Assembly (NCBI GenBank): GCA_002706405.1
Contig: PALN01000001.1
Location: 21,668 to 60,370, forward strand
Direction of reading: 5' to 3'
DNA: 38,703 nucleotides
DNA from: Rhodospirillaceae bacterium
GTDB taxonomy: Bacteria > Pseudomonadota > Alphaproteobacteria > Rhodospirillales > Casp-alpha2
Positions 1 through 9,131 of this stretch are shown in pieces. Below the pieces are notes generated by a model. That model worked only from the letters and a program-made list of their open reading frames with translations. It did no database searches and had not been told where the DNA came from. The translations under genes were made by a program, and so were the position numbers. How positions within the stretch are numbered: the stretch's first letter is position 1; the number at the start of each line of letters is the position of its first letter.

Positions 1-75
1 TTTAGAAACTTTGAGAATTACCGCATGAGGGTCTTAGCCCAGTGCGGTTGGAACGGTGTGATTAACCGTGTCTAA
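1..75 (+). pseudogene. ISL3-family transposase, C-terminal end (runs off the window)
   Basis: Reading frame 1 is open from the window edge to TAA at 73-75 and encodes 24 residues beginning RNFENYRMRVLAQCG. That string resembles the C-terminal end of ISL3-family (IS204/IS1001/IS1096/IS1165) transposases as I recall them. It is followed within 35 bp by a terminal-inverted-repeat-like sequence, as expected for the end of an element. Most of the gene lies outside the window, so I cannot tell whether the element is intact. The family call rests on a short match. Confidence 0.6.
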
Positions 76-83
76 TGAATGCT

Positions 84-110
84 GGATCCCCCGTTTATGG
101 GGTAGAGCCC
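84..110 (+). mobile_element. Terminal inverted repeat of the ISL3-family element
   Basis: Read outward-in on the minus strand, the sequence starts GGGCTCTACCCC and continues through a CCCC/GGGG imperfect hairpin. ISL3-family ends typically start GGCTCTT. The boundary at about 109-110 is where the interrupted CopD-like reading frame stops making sense. The target duplication cannot be checked because the other end of the element is outside the window. Confidence 0.55.
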
Positions 111-164
111 CCACAGGACGACTGCCAGAACGTGCAGCGTTTTCAATAATGCATCTAGAATCAT
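108..164 (-). pseudogene. CopD-like membrane protein, N-terminal fragment cut by the IS
   Basis: From ATG at 162-164, with a GGTGG ribosome binding site just upstream, 19 residues MILDALLKTLHVLAVVLWG can be read before the frame enters the IS end. Small CopD-family membrane proteins begin with this kind of helix (LLK-LH-LAVVLW, usually followed by VGG). After residue 19 the frame runs about 12 more codons through IS sequence to a stop. The gene is therefore broken by insertion. The family assignment is from a short but characteristic stretch. Confidence 0.5.
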
Positions 165-206
165 GCGACCACCTTTTTAAGCGTTTGTGGGTCTAGCGTA
201 CCAAAA

Positions 207-243
207 GAAAAACCCGCAAGGGCATTTACCTTTGCGGGTTTTT
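207..243 (-). terminator. Rho-independent terminator after tRNA-Ser (bidirectional in form)
   Basis: AAACCCGCAA at 210-219 pairs with TTGCGGGTTT at 232-241, with an A-run on one side and a T-run on the other. It lies 24 nt past the 3' end of the tRNA gene and can end transcription from either strand. Confidence 0.8.
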
Positions 244-266
244 GAAAACTGAACGCCAGAAGGCTC

Positions 267-359
267 TGGCGGAGATGGAGGGATTCGAACCCTCGATACG
301 GGTATAAGCCGTATGCTCCCTTAGCAGGGGAGTACCTTCAACCACTCGGCCACATCTCC
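267..359 (-). tRNA. tRNA-Ser(GCU)
   Basis: The minus strand reads GGAGATGTGGCCGAGTGG at the 5' end, with an acceptor stem pairing to CATCTCC, a long variable arm, the T loop GGTTCGAATCC, and an encoded 3' GCCA. The anticodon loop is CTGCTAA with anticodon GCT at 323-325, flanked by the CTCCC/GGGAG stem. Length is about 93 nt, as expected for a class II serine tRNA. Confidence 0.96.
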
Positions 360-372
360 AGTTAAGCTCAAT

Positions 373-402
373 ATTCTAACATAAGAATACGCACTTAATT
401 AA
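373..402 (-). promoter_or_regulatory. Candidate sigma-70 promoter for tRNA-Ser
   Basis: On the minus strand there is a -10-like TAGAAT (373-378) and a weak -35 TTAATT (397-402), 18 nt apart. They place a start about 7 nt before the mature tRNA 5' end. Read-through from lysC is the alternative. Confidence 0.4.
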
Positions 403-423
403 TGCCCATGGGGGCAAAATCAT

Positions 424-1701
424 TTAAGTTTCATCTACCACAGGGATATCGCCGTCTTGGTCGAGACCAAAAGCCTTGTGCAAGGCACGAACGGCCAATT
501 CCATGTATTTATCGCTGATGACCACCGACGTCTTGATTTCGCTGGTGCTGATCATTTGAATATTGATGCCCTCTTCGCTTAGCGTGCGGAACATCAGGCT
601 GGCAATACCCACATGACTGCGCATACCGATACCCACTACCGACACCTTGCACACTTTTTCGTCGGCTTGCACCTCGCGTGCACCAACGGCCGGCGCAACC
701 TGATTCTTCAACACTTCAAGCGCACGCGGGAAGTCGTTGCGATTGACAGTGAAGGAAAAATCGGTGGTGCCATGAACCGACTGGTTCTGCAGGATCACGT
801 CAACGTTAATATTGGCCGCGGCGACGGGACCAAGAATTGAGTATGCAACGCCCGGCTTATCCGGAACGGCCAACAGGGTCAGTTTGGCTTCATCACGGCT
901 AAAGGCAATGCCCGAAACAACGGCAGCTTCCATTTTCTGGTCATCCTCGAAAGTAATTAGAGTGCCTGAATTCATTTCCTCTTCAAGCGGCATCAGGGGA
1001 TCGGTAAGCGACGACAGTACGCGCACCGGAATGCGGTACTTGCCGGCAAACTCAACTGAGCGAATTTGCAGCACCTTGGAGCCCAGCGACGCCATTTCCA
1101 GCATTTCTTCGAAAGAAATAACGTTCAAACGACGCGCCTGGGATACGACACGCGGGTCGGTTGTGTACACACCATCGACATCGGTGTAGATAAGACATTC
1201 TTCAGCACCAATGGCTGCGGCAATGGCCACGGCAGAGGTATCGGACCCGCCGCGGCCCAGGGTCGTGATGTGACCTTCGTCGTTGATGCCTTGAAAGCCG
1301 GTTACCACAACCACACGGCCCTCGGCCAGATCACCCTTGATGCGGGCATCATCGATGGAGGTAATACGCGCTTTGGTGTAGGCAGCGTCGGTTTTTACCG
1401 GAACCTGCCAGCCTGTGTAACTGCGAGCCGGCACACCTTGCGCCATTAAAGCCATGGCCAGCAGTGCGCTGCTGGCCTGCTCGCCGGTTGACGCAAGCAT
1501 GTCTTGCTCACGCTCATTGGGCTGCGGGGAAATTTCTTTGGCCAAGCCAAGCAAACGGTTGGTTTCGCCCGACATTGCCGAAGGCACTACCACCACCTGG
1601 TGCCCTGCTGCATGCCACTTGGCCACGCGCTTGGCTACGTTCTGGATGCGCTCAACCGAGCCCATCGAAGTACCACCATATTTATGAACTATCAGGGACA
1701 T
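424..1701 (-). CDS. lysC: Aspartate kinase
   Basis: Aspartokinase phosphorylates L-aspartate, the first step toward lysine, threonine, methionine and diaminopimelate. The 425-residue protein has the kinase motif KYGGTS at residues 7-12, STGEQ at 71-75 and the GRGGSDTSA nucleotide/substrate loop at 149-157. Two C-terminal ACT domains (about 265-340 and 345-415) would bind feedback effectors. Length matches the monofunctional LysC class of betaproteobacteria. The start is the ATG at 1699-1701, preceded by GAGG at a good distance. It is the last protein gene of a minus-strand run behind tilS, with tRNA-Ser 64 nt downstream. An internal start giving a separate beta subunit, known in some LysC genes, was not evident. 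Confidence 0.97.
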   Translation of the reverse strand: MSLIVHKYGGTSMGSVERIQNVAKRVAKWHAAGHQVVVVPSAMSGETNRLLGLAKEISPQPNEREQDMLASTGEQASSALLAMALMAQGVPARSYTGWQVPVKTDAAYTKARITSIDDARIKGDLAEGRVVVVTGFQGINDEGHITTLGRGGSDTSAVAIAAAIGAEECLIYTDVDGVYTTDPRVVSQARRLNVISFEEMLEMASLGSKVLQIRSVEFAGKYRIPVRVLSSLTDPLMPLEEEMNSGTLITFEDDQKMEAAVVSGIAFSRDEAKLTLLAVPDKPGVAYSILGPVAAANINVDVILQNQSVHGTTDFSFTVNRNDFPRALEVLKNQVAPAVGAREVQADEKVCKVSVVGIGMRSHVGIASLMFRTLSEEGINIQMISTSEIKTSVVISDKYMELAVRALHKAFGLDQDGDIPVVDET

Positions 1702-1766
1702 CTTTTCCTCTGAATTGAGTGTGTGTTGTCGTTATCGCCCGACAAATAAAACCATCAATTGTAACA

Positions 1767-2783
1767 TCAGCGCACTATTTTGCCGACCCCCAGCAGGTTC
1801 ACCCGCCCTTTTTCACAGCTGATAATATGGTTCGCATGGTGCAGACGCATCTGACGATCATGCCCCAAAGCATGCAAATTGCGCAACTGTTTAATCAGCT
1901 CGTGCAGCCGCGCTTCCGAGGGCATGGGCAAGCCATGAAAATCCAGCCAATAGCGCAAAACATGCGTCTGACGGGCCGGGCTCAGGGTGCGCCAGCGGGC
2001 CAATGAAAAACTGGTTTTATCGCCCGAAGGCGCCAGTGTCTCGAAATCGCCCAGCGCCACTTCCTGAAGAATTTCACGTGCCTCGGCACTTTGGCGCGCA
2101 TGGCGCACGACATTGCCTCGCCACGCCGGCCAGCGGTCATCAAGCTCGGGAACCAAACGGCCGCGCAGCGCACTGCGGGTATATTGATCCTGCTGATTGC
2201 TGGGGTCGGCAACCGGATACCACCCCGTTTGCCCCGCATAATCATCGGCAAGCGCCTCAAGCTTTTTGCGCGGCACATCGAGCCACGGGCGAACCAGATA
2301 CAAATGATTGCGTATCGAGACAGGCGACATGGCTGCCAGACCATGCGGCCCAGCCCCGCGAAGCAAACGCAGCAGGACAGTTTCCGCCTGGTCATTCTGA
2401 TGATGGCCCAGCAACATGTGTGACACCTGCACTTTCCCGGCAAGCTGTGCCAGCGCGTGGTATCGGCCCTCGCGGGCCGCCGCTTCCATGCCTTTTCCGT
2501 TCTTTGGGTCAATGTTGATGCGAACACTGTGACATGGCACCCGAAGCTGATGCGCCAGGTCGTGTACACGGTGCTGCCATTGATCTGCGTCAACCTGCAG
2601 CCCGTGATGCACATGAAACATATGCAGGGTGATGCGATGCGCGCGCGCCCATTCGCAGGCAAGCACCGCCAGCATGGATGAGTCGATGCCACCACTAACG
2701 GCCACGCCCAACTGGCCGTGTAGCGCAGGCGCTTGAGCCAGGGCTTGCGTTATGCGGTTGGTGAGGCCCGGATCAGCAGACAT
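1767..2783 (-). CDS. tilS: tRNA(Ile)-lysidine synthase
   Basis: TilS attaches lysine to C34 of the CAU-anticodon isoleucine tRNA, so that it reads AUA instead of AUG. The 338-residue protein has the PP-loop ATPase motif SGGIDSS at residues 30-36, EAAAREGRYHAL at 100-111 and GHHQNDQAETVLLRLLRG at 126-143, all TilS signatures. It is somewhat shorter than E. coli TilS, with a reduced C-terminal region. It sits 21 nt downstream of accA and 65 nt upstream of lysC on the same strand. There is no strong ribosome binding site, so coupling to accA translation is likely. Confidence 0.95.
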   Translation of the reverse strand: MSADPGLTNRITQALAQAPALHGQLGVAVSGGIDSSMLAVLACEWARAHRITLHMFHVHHGLQVDADQWQHRVHDLAHQLRVPCHSVRINIDPKNGKGMEAAAREGRYHALAQLAGKVQVSHMLLGHHQNDQAETVLLRLLRGAGPHGLAAMSPVSIRNHLYLVRPWLDVPRKKLEALADDYAGQTGWYPVADPSNQQDQYTRSALRGRLVPELDDRWPAWRGNVVRHARQSAEAREILQEVALGDFETLAPSGDKTSFSLARWRTLSPARQTHVLRYWLDFHGLPMPSEARLHELIKQLRNLHALGHDRQMRLHHANHIISCEKGRVNLLGVGKIVR

Positions 2784-2804
2784 CGTACACTGGCGCGCAA
2801 CTGC

Positions 2805-3770
2805 TTAAGCACGCGCCTCTTGGTAACGACCATAGGACATCAGGCGCTGCAGGCGATGTTCAAGCATTTGTTCGGTTGTCATGTTGGACACCTGACGATA
2901 AGCATCGGCCAATGCGCGCCCCAGACTGCGCGCCATGACAACCGGGTCACGGTGAGCGCCACCAATCGGCTCATCAACCACCTGATCAATCAGGCCCAGC
3001 TCTTTGAGGCGAGGGGCCGTAATGGCCAGTGCTTCGGCCGCCGTTGGCGCCTTATCGGCACTACGCCACAAAATGGAAGCACAGCCTTCAGGGGAAATAA
3101 CCGCGTAAGTGGCGTACTGCAACATCATGACAGCGTCACCCACTGCAATGGCCAGGGCGCCGCCCGAACCGCCTTCGCCAATAATAGTCGTAATAATGGG
3201 TACCCGTAACTCCGCCATGGCATACAGGTTGTGCCCGATTGCTTCAGACTGCCCCCGCTCTTCCGCCCCGATACCAGGATAGGCGCCGGGCGTATCCACG
3301 AACGTAAACACCGGCAGACGGAATTTTTCCGCCAGGCGCATCAGGCGCATTGCCTTGCGATACCCTTCCGGGCGCGGCATGCCAAAGTTACGCATTGAGC
3401 GCTCTTTGGTATCGCGCCCTTTTTGATGACCAATCACCATGCACGGCGTTCCATTGAAGCGCGCCAGCCCACCCACAATCGATTGGTCGTCTGCATACAT
3501 GCGATCGCCATGAAGCTCATGGAAATCGGTGAAAAGCTCGCGGATGTAGTCAAAGGTGTAGGGCCGCTGCGGATGGCGGGCCACAAGCGCGGTTTGCCAG
3601 GGCGTGAGCTTGGCGTAGATGCTTTTTGCCAGGGTCTGGCTTTTCTGTTGCAGGCGTCCGACCTCGTCCGAAATATCCACGGCTGAATCGGCCTGCACGT
3701 AGCGCAATTGCTCGATCTTTTGCTCCAGCTCGGCCAGAGGCTGTTCAAATTCGAGAAAGGTATTTCGCAT
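2805..3770 (-). CDS. accA: Acetyl-CoA carboxylase carboxyltransferase subunit alpha
   Basis: AccA with AccD transfers the carboxyl group from carboxybiotin to acetyl-CoA, giving malonyl-CoA for fatty acid synthesis. The protein has 321 residues, the normal length. It shows the family core: [18 protein letters not shown], then [17 protein letters not shown], then [15 protein letters not shown] and the oxyanion-forming [11 protein letters not shown] stretch. The start is the ATG at 3768-3770 with a weak ribosome binding site. Neighbours are the DNA glycosylase upstream and tilS downstream on the same strand, an arrangement I associate with Bordetella relatives. Confidence 0.97.
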   Translation of the reverse strand: MRNTFLEFEQPLAELEQKIEQLRYVQADSAVDISDEVGRLQQKSQTLAKSIYAKLTPWQTALVARHPQRPYTFDYIRELFTDFHELHGDRMYADDQSIVGGLARFNGTPCMVIGHQKGRDTKERSMRNFGMPRPEGYRKAMRLMRLAEKFRLPVFTFVDTPGAYPGIGAEERGQSEAIGHNLYAMAELRVPIITTIIGEGGSGGALAIAVGDAVMMLQYATYAVISPEGCASILWRSADKAPTAAEALAITAPRLKELGLIDQVVDEPIGGAHRDPVVMARSLGRALADAYRQVSNMTTEQMLEHRLQRLMSYGRYQEARA

Positions 3771-3802
3771 AAGTACTTGTTTTCCAATTTGGTTTTACGA
3801 CT

Positions 3803-4450
3803 TTAGTGCGACTGGGCACCGGAATCAAGGCTGCGCCACATATACCATGTTGCAACCGTACGCCAGGGCGCCCACGCCTGCGCCACCTCGCGTGCCTCAA
3901 AACGCGAAACAGGCTCACCACTAAAGTAGTGTAAAGAAATTGCCTTAATCAAACCAGCATCGTCCAGCGGCAATACATCGGGTCGCTGCAGGTTGAAAAT
4001 CAAAAACATCTCGGCCGTCCAGCGTCCGACGCCACGGATACTGCACAAAGAGGCAATCACCTCTTCATCGTTCATGCCGGACCATGCTGCGGGGCGGACT
4101 TTCCGTTCAGCAAAACACGTTGCCAGGTCAGACACATATTCCGCCTTGCGTCGCGACAGGCCCACACCCCGCAATGCTTCAAGGTCGTGCTTCATGACGG
4201 CAGCAGGCGACGGACGACGGCCGCATAAACCGGTAAACCGCCCCCAGATCGTATCTGCAGCCTTGGTGGACACTTGCTGGCTGATGATCGCCCTGGCCAG
4301 TGTCATGAAAGGAGGAAACGGCGGTTTTAAACTATCGCCTTGATAAACAGGAATGATTTTACGGAGAATCCGGTCACGTCGCATGAGCTGCTTCGATGCC
4401 TCATCCCAGAATTCCGGTTTATGTGAAGGTACTTCCAATTGATCGGACAT
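3803..4450 (-). CDS. DNA-3-methyladenine glycosylase (HhH-GPD, AlkA-like)
   Basis: This is a base-excision repair enzyme that removes alkylated purines. The 215-residue protein has an HhH-GPD fold: SQQVSTKAADTIWGRF near residue 58, the helix-hairpin-helix LCSIRGVGRWTAEMFLIF at 135-152, and the catalytic aspartate in LPLDDAGL (Asp163/164). There is no C-terminal Fe-S cysteine cluster, which excludes the MutY/Nth group. The N-terminal TBP-like domain of E. coli AlkA is missing, so it belongs to the short AlkA type. It lies between cysS (21 nt) and accA (32 nt) on the same strand, probably one transcript. Confidence 0.9.
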   Translation of the reverse strand: MSDQLEVPSHKPEFWDEASKQLMRRDRILRKIIPVYQGDSLKPPFPPFMTLARAIISQQVSTKAADTIWGRFTGLCGRRPSPAAVMKHDLEALRGVGLSRRKAEYVSDLATCFAERKVRPAAWSGMNDEEVIASLCSIRGVGRWTAEMFLIFNLQRPDVLPLDDAGLIKAISLHYFSGEPVSRFEAREVAQAWAPWRTVATWYMWRSLDSGAQSH

Positions 4451-4471
4451 AAAGTTATTCAGTTGCCTATT

Positions 4472-5920
4472 CTACGCCCGCCGCCACTGCGTGACACCGC
4501 CTGGTTTATCTTCAAGCTCAACCCCGGCCCGGCGCAGTTGTTCGCGAATTGCATCGGCACGGGCAAAGTCACGCGATTTTTTGGCTACGGCGCGCTCCTC
4601 AACCAACGCATCAATGTGCGAATCATCAAATGTTTCCGACGCCTCAACCTGACCAACATAGCGGCTCGAACTGCGAGCATAAACCGCCGGGTCGACCTGC
4701 AACAGGCCCAGCACGGCGCCCAGGGCCTTCAGCAAACCCGCTGCGCGCGAAGAGCCGGTACGATTAACTTCACCTGCCAGTTCGAATAGCGCCGCCACCG
4801 CACCAGACGTATTGAAATCATCGTTCATCGCATCGCGAAAACCCGCCACTTCGGGCAACGACCAATCAACCTGTACCGCTTCGGGCTCAACATTCGATAA
4901 GGTTTGATACAACCGGTCGAGCGCGTTTTGCGCATCGCGCAGGTTATCCGGCGTGTAATTCTGAATGCTGCGGTAATGATTACGCACGATAAAAAAGCGC
5001 AGCATTTCGGCTTCGCGCGCATTGGTCTGGTACTGCGCGCTGTCTTCGTGCGTGGTGCCGGGAACAGCAATAGTGTCGCGAATCGTACGGAAATTGCCCA
5101 ATGACTTCGACATTTTGTCTGCATCCACCATCAGGGGGCCGCAATGCATCCAGATGTTAGCCAACTGCGTATCAAATGCCCCTTCAGACTGGGCAATTTC
5201 ATTTTCATGATGCGGAAACTTCAGGTCGGGCCCGCCGCCATGAATATCCAGCGGAATCCCCAGCAAGGCACGGCTCATGGCCGAACACTCAATATGCCAT
5301 CCGGGACGCCCCAGGCCGTAAGCGGACGGCCACTTCGATTCTTCCGGCTCATCTGGCTTGGCCGACTTCCACAGCACGAAATCCAGTGGATCACGTTTGT
5401 CGGAGTCGACAGCAACCCGTTCACCGGCCCGCAAATCGTCGAGCGACTTGCCCGACAACTTGCCGTAATCCTTGAAACTGCGCACGGCGTAATTCACGTC
5501 GCCACTGCCCGCGCGATAGGCAAGACCCTTGTCTTCAAGGCGACCGATAATATCAAGCATGGCACCCACATGCTCGGTTGCAAGGGGCTCGGCATCGGGC
5601 GGCTGCACGCCCAATGCCGCTTCATCGGCGTGCATGGCGTCAATGTAATAAGACGTCACCTCGCCCAGGCGTTGACCGGTCTGCACCGCTTTGCGAATGA
5701 TCTTGTCATCGATGTCGGTAATATTGCGTACATAATGGACGTCATACCCCGACACACGCAACCAACGTTGAATGACGTCGAAACTGACCAGCATACGGGC
5801 ATGCCCGAGATGGCAATAATCGTAAACGGTCATGCCGCATACGTACATGCGAACTCGACCTGGTTCGACAGGCTGGAAAGGCGCTTTACGCCGGGAAAGG
5901 GTGTTATAAATGTGCAGCAT
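4472..5920 (-). CDS. cysS: Cysteine--tRNA ligase
   Basis: Charges tRNA-Cys with cysteine. Translated from the ATG at 5918-5920 the protein has 482 residues and begins [15 protein letters not shown], the normal CysRS start. The frame stays open 38 codons further upstream, but that part has no family similarity. Zinc ligands are Cys28, Cys212, His237 and Glu241. The HIGH signature is HLGH at 37-40 and KMSKS is at 269-273. The tail has the class Ia anticodon-binding domain. It is the first gene of the minus-strand run that leads to lysC and is divergent from the TPR gene. The ribosome binding site is weak. Confidence 0.96.
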   Translation of the reverse strand: MLHIYNTLSRRKAPFQPVEPGRVRMYVCGMTVYDYCHLGHARMLVSFDVIQRWLRVSGYDVHYVRNITDIDDKIIRKAVQTGQRLGEVTSYYIDAMHADEAALGVQPPDAEPLATEHVGAMLDIIGRLEDKGLAYRAGSGDVNYAVRSFKDYGKLSGKSLDDLRAGERVAVDSDKRDPLDFVLWKSAKPDEPEESKWPSAYGLGRPGWHIECSAMSRALLGIPLDIHGGGPDLKFPHHENEIAQSEGAFDTQLANIWMHCGPLMVDADKMSKSLGNFRTIRDTIAVPGTTHEDSAQYQTNAREAEMLRFFIVRNHYRSIQNYTPDNLRDAQNALDRLYQTLSNVEPEAVQVDWSLPEVAGFRDAMNDDFNTSGAVAALFELAGEVNRTGSSRAAGLLKALGAVLGLLQVDPAVYARSSSRYVGQVEASETFDDSHIDALVEERAVAKKSRDFARADAIREQLRRAGVELEDKPGGVTQWRRA

Positions 5921-6038
5921 CTGCGCTATGGCTCGCGTTTGAGATTCAAGCAAGGCTAAAATGGCGGTCGATAAGTATAGCAATTCCACATGGAACCGGC
6001 TTTTGTTGCCGGATACCTTTTTTTCACAGGACACATCA

Positions 6039-6695
6039 GTGCGTCAATTTATGGGTCGAATTTGTTTCTCTGTCATGCTTGCCCTGTTCGCCTTCGCGGC
6101 GCCCACTCAAGCCATTGCCCAAACCGGCGATACGGATGAAAAACTTTTCAATGACGAGCCGGCACCCGAAAAAGGCTGGCAGGGTCTGGCCAACGTTCTC
6201 GAGGCGCTCTCACCAGGCGTGGACACTTCCTTGCCGCTTACGCCGTCTCAAATTACCGACCGTATCGAACAAATGATTAACCAGGGCAAGGCACAAGAAG
6301 CGCTGGTCATTATCGAAAAACGCGAGGCCCAGCGCGCAGCGTCACAGAGTTTAGGCGAGGATGTACAACTTACATTTCTTCACGCCCGGGCCCTTGCCGC
6401 CACGGGCCGTGAAAACGAAGCCGAACAAATCTATCGCGAAATGACAAACACCTACCCGGAGCTGCCCGAGCCGTGGAACAACCTGGCTTCGATCTATATC
6501 AAGCAAAAGCAGCTTGATCGGGCCCACGACGCACTCACCATGGCGCTGTCGGCGTTTCCGGAATACGCCTTGGCCCGATACAATCTGGGTCAGGTTCAGC
6601 TTATGCAAGCCTACGAATCGTTCACACAGGCGGGGCAATCGGGTATTGCAGACGCTACGCAAAAAGCACAGGAAGTACAAAACATCCTGGACTAA
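6039..6695 (+). CDS. Exported TPR-repeat protein
   Basis: The chosen start is GTG at 6039-6041, because AGGA at 6028-6031 lies 7 nt upstream. It gives 218 residues opening with a signal peptide ([17 protein letters not shown], cleavage probably after TQAIAQ). An ATG at 6051 is the alternative. The body is helical, with at least two tetratricopeptide repeats in the second half ([20 protein letters not shown] and [20 protein letters not shown], then [20 protein letters not shown]). TPR proteins mediate protein-protein contacts, so a periplasmic scaffold role is inferred. No enzymatic motif is visible. It is followed by a cyclophilin gene and lpxH on the same strand. Confidence 0.8.
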   Translation: MRQFMGRICFSVMLALFAFAAPTQAIAQTGDTDEKLFNDEPAPEKGWQGLANVLEALSPGVDTSLPLTPSQITDRIEQMINQGKAQEALVIIEKREAQRAASQSLGEDVQLTFLHARALAATGRENEAEQIYREMTNTYPELPEPWNNLASIYIKQKQLDRAHDALTMALSAFPEYALARYNLGQVQLMQAYESFTQAGQSGIADATQKAQEVQNILD

Positions 6696-6724
6696 ACACG
6701 CAAGGTTGCCCCCGGCTTTGCCAG

Positions 6725-6760
6725 GCATAGCCCGCCAGCTCGATTACAGGCGGGCTATGC
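6725..6760 (+). terminator. Perfect 12-bp hairpin between the TPR and cyclophilin genes
   Basis: GCATAGCCCGCC (6725-6736) is perfectly complementary to GGCGGGCTATGC (6749-6760), with a 12-nt loop. There is no T-run directly after the stem; seven Ts occur about 20 nt later (6780-6786). It may be a terminator, a processing site or an attenuator. Confidence 0.4.
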
Positions 6761-6802
6761 AGCAACCACCCCTGATCTCTTTTTTTGCCTCCTTTTGCCG
6801 CC

Positions 6803-7438
6803 ATGATGCAACTTACAAAAAACACTTTTCGCACCGCATTCTTTCTTCTGTTCCTACTGGCTATTGCCACATTCCTGAGTAGCGCGAACGCTGCCAATTC
6901 CAATAATCATTCAACACAAGGTGAGTCCATGAGCAACCAACCCCAAGTTCGCATGCAAACCAATCACGGTGACATGCTGATTCAGCTGAACGCCGAAAAG
7001 GCCCCAAAAACAGTCGAGAACTTCCTGACGTACGTTCGTGAAGGGTTTTACGACGGTACCGTTTTCCATCGCGTCATCAACAACTTCATGATTCAGGGCG
7101 GCGGGTTTGAAGCCGGCATGAAACAAAAAGACACGCACGAACCGATTGAAAACGAAGCCGACAATGGCCTGAAAAACAATCGCTACACGCTGGCAATGGC
7201 GCGCACCAATGATCCGCACTCGGCCACCGCTCAGTTTTTCATCAATGTTTCGGACAACGACTTCCTGAACTTCACTGCACCCACCAGCAACGGCTGGGGC
7301 TATGCAGTGTTCGGCGAAGTCATCGAGGGTACCGAAGTCGTTGAAAAGATCAAGAACGTCAGCACCGGTAACAAAGGCTTCCATCAAGACGTGCCTGTCG
7401 AAGATGTCATCATCGAAAAAGCTGTTGTTGTCGAATAA
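6803..7438 (+). CDS. Cyclophilin-type peptidyl-prolyl isomerase, two possible starts
   Basis: Catalyses cis-trans isomerisation of prolyl bonds. The cyclophilin domain is complete: [15 protein letters not shown], then [16 protein letters not shown], then [19 protein letters not shown]. From the ATGs at 6803/6806 the protein has a clear signal peptide ([20 protein letters not shown], cleavage after ANA) and about 211 residues, so it would be periplasmic, but no ribosome binding site is evident. An in-frame ATG at 6929 has a near-ideal AAGGTGA at 6918-6924 and gives a 169-residue cytoplasmic PpiB-like protein starting [17 protein letters not shown] list the long form because the frame and signal peptide are intact. 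Both forms may be made. lpxH follows with a short overlap. Confidence 0.9.
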   Translation: MMQLTKNTFRTAFFLLFLLAIATFLSSANAANSNNHSTQGESMSNQPQVRMQTNHGDMLIQLNAEKAPKTVENFLTYVREGFYDGTVFHRVINNFMIQGGGFEAGMKQKDTHEPIENEADNGLKNNRYTLAMARTNDPHSATAQFFINVSDNDFLNFTAPTSNGWGYAVFGEVIEGTEVVEKIKNVSTGNKGFHQDVPVEDVIIEKAVVVE

Positions 7439-8231
7439 ACTGCAACTGGCCGGTACTGTCTGGCTGGCCTCGGATATTCATCTGGGGCCCGACACACCCC
7501 GAACCTGGGCTCAATTTTCGGCTTTTCTTCAGCGCGCCGGTGAAGAAGCAGACGCCTTGATTATCGGTGGCGATTTGTTTGATGCCTGGGTGGGCGACGA
7601 CGTTGCGCTCAAGGCGCCACCTGAATGGCTGGCCCAGGCTTTGGCCCAACTGGCCGACACAGGCAAAAAAACACAGTTGTATGTGGCACGCGGCAACCGC
7701 GATTTCCTCATTGGCGAAAAACTGTGTCACCGCATTCACGCAACGCTACTGCCCGAGCCGGCACTCATTCATACTGATTATGGGACGATACTTTTCACCC
7801 ATGGTGATGAGTTGTGCACCGACGACCGGGCTTATCAGCGCTTTAGAAGCATCGTGCGCAACCCGGTTGTGCAAAAACTCTTCTTCTCGCTCGGTACCGA
7901 CCTGCGTGAGCGCATAGCACGCATGGCGCGCCGGCGCAGCATGCAGGCAAACAAGACAAAGCGTGCTGAAATCATGAACGTGAATGCCGGGGCGGTGAAG
8001 GATATGTTCATGAACTACGAGATCAAGACCCTGGTGCACGGCCACACCCACCGTCCTGCCATTCGCGTATTCGACCTGGGCCAAAGCGGTGTCCTGCGGC
8101 ATGTGGTCTTACCCGACTGGGACTACGACCATAGCGAGAGCCCCCGGGGAGGCTGGCTGCACATTGCGGCCGACACACTGCAGCTTGTCAGTACAACCGA
8201 CCACGACTTTCCGATCTTTGAGCGCCCCTGA
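7404..8231 (+). CDS. lpxH: UDP-2,3-diacylglucosamine diphosphatase
   Basis: LpxH hydrolyses UDP-2,3-diacylglucosamine to lipid X and UMP in lipid A synthesis at the inner membrane. The calcineurin-like metallophosphatase motifs are all present: ASDIHLG (Asp24, His26), [12 protein letters not shown] (Asp57), GNRDFLIG (Asn98), [10 protein letters not shown], and HGHTHRP near residue 210. The start is uncertain. ATG at 7404 gives 275 residues and overlaps the cyclophilin gene by 35 nt. TTG codons at 7425 and 7428, nearer the usual LpxH length, are alternatives. The end lies 3 nt from the convergent uppP stop. Confidence 0.93.
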   Translation: MSSSKKLLLSNKLQLAGTVWLASDIHLGPDTPRTWAQFSAFLQRAGEEADALIIGGDLFDAWVGDDVALKAPPEWLAQALAQLADTGKKTQLYVARGNRDFLIGEKLCHRIHATLLPEPALIHTDYGTILFTHGDELCTDDRAYQRFRSIVRNPVVQKLFFSLGTDLRERIARMARRRSMQANKTKRAEIMNVNAGAVKDMFMNYEIKTLVHGHTHRPAIRVFDLGQSGVLRHVVLPDWDYDHSESPRGGWLHIAADTLQLVSTTDHDFPIFERP

Positions 8232-8234
8232 ACC

Positions 8235-9104
8235 TTAGCTGCCCAGGCTTAACCAGATCAGCACCACAATACCCAACGCAATGCGGTACCACGCGAACGG
8301 GCGATAAGTATGCCTGGCAATAAAGCGAAGCAGCGCCTTAACCAATACCAGCGCGCTGAAAAATGCGGCCACAAATCCAACGACGATTGCGCTGGTTTGC
8401 TCACCGGATAATGCCGAACCATGGCGGTACAAATCGTAAACGGTTGCCGCCAGCATCGTTGGAATTGCCAGGAAGAATGAAAACTCGGTTGCGGTTTTAC
8501 GCTCGATACCGGCCATCATCCCGCCAATAATCGTCGCACCGGAACGCGACGTACCCGGGATCATCGCAATACATTGTGCGCAGCCAACCGCCAGCGCCTG
8601 CTTCCAGGAAATATCTTCCAGCGCCTGGGTGGGCGGGCCTGCACTGCCTTTAGGTTGCTCAGGCGAAGACGCAGAATCAGGAAATTTGGAAAACTGCGGC
8701 TTGCGCTCGACCCACAACATAATGAGCCCGCCCAGTATCAGGGTAACGACAAAAATAGCCGGATGGTGAAACAGCATCTTGATGTATTGAATCGCCAGCG
8801 ACCCAATGACCGCAGCCGGCAAAAATGCAATGATCAAATTCCGCGTAAACGCCACTTCAGTGCGTTCACGCCGGTAAGTACCCCAAATCAGCTGCCACAG
8901 ACGATGTCGGAAGATCCACACCACCGCCAGGATCGAACCGAACTGGATGACCACCTCGAAAACTTTCGCATCGCCCGAATCAAAGCCAATCCATTGGCCA
9001 ATCAATAATAAATGCGCCGTGCTCGAGACCGGTATGAATTCCGTGAACCCTTCCACCAAGCCCAGGATCAAGGCCTTAAGCAAAAACCAGGTACTTTCTG
9101 TCAT
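8235..9104 (-). CDS. uppP: Undecaprenyl-diphosphatase
   Basis: UppP (BacA) is a membrane enzyme that dephosphorylates undecaprenyl diphosphate to recycle the lipid carrier for peptidoglycan and other envelope polymers. The 289-residue protein has about eight hydrophobic segments. The two family signatures are LVEGFTEFIPVSSTAHL near residue 16 and the PGTSRSG loop near residue 184. A PAP2-type phosphatase that could do the same reaction is encoded at 37097-37630. It lies 27 nt behind the TerC/CBS gene on the same strand and is convergent with lpxH. Confidence 0.96.
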   Translation of the reverse strand: MTESTWFLLKALILGLVEGFTEFIPVSSTAHLLLIGQWIGFDSGDAKVFEVVIQFGSILAVVWIFRHRLWQLIWGTYRRERTEVAFTRNLIIAFLPAAVIGSLAIQYIKMLFHHPAIFVVTLILGGLIMLWVERKPQFSKFPDSASSPEQPKGSAGPPTQALEDISWKQALAVGCAQCIAMIPGTSRSGATIIGGMMAGIERKTATEFSFFLAIPTMLAATVYDLYRHGSALSGEQTSAIVVGFVAAFFSALVLVKALLRFIARHTYRPFAWYRIALGIVVLIWLSLGS

Positions 9105-9131
9105 ATGTACAACCTATATTTCCTCACTGCG

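Noticed and set aside
1702-1766. Possible lysine riboswitch before lysC
   Set aside because: The tilS-lysC gap is only 65 nt and shows none of the conserved L-box helices.
5144-5959. 271-codon open frame on the plus strand
   Set aside because: Entirely antisense to cysS, which has all catalytic motifs; no family character and atypical composition.
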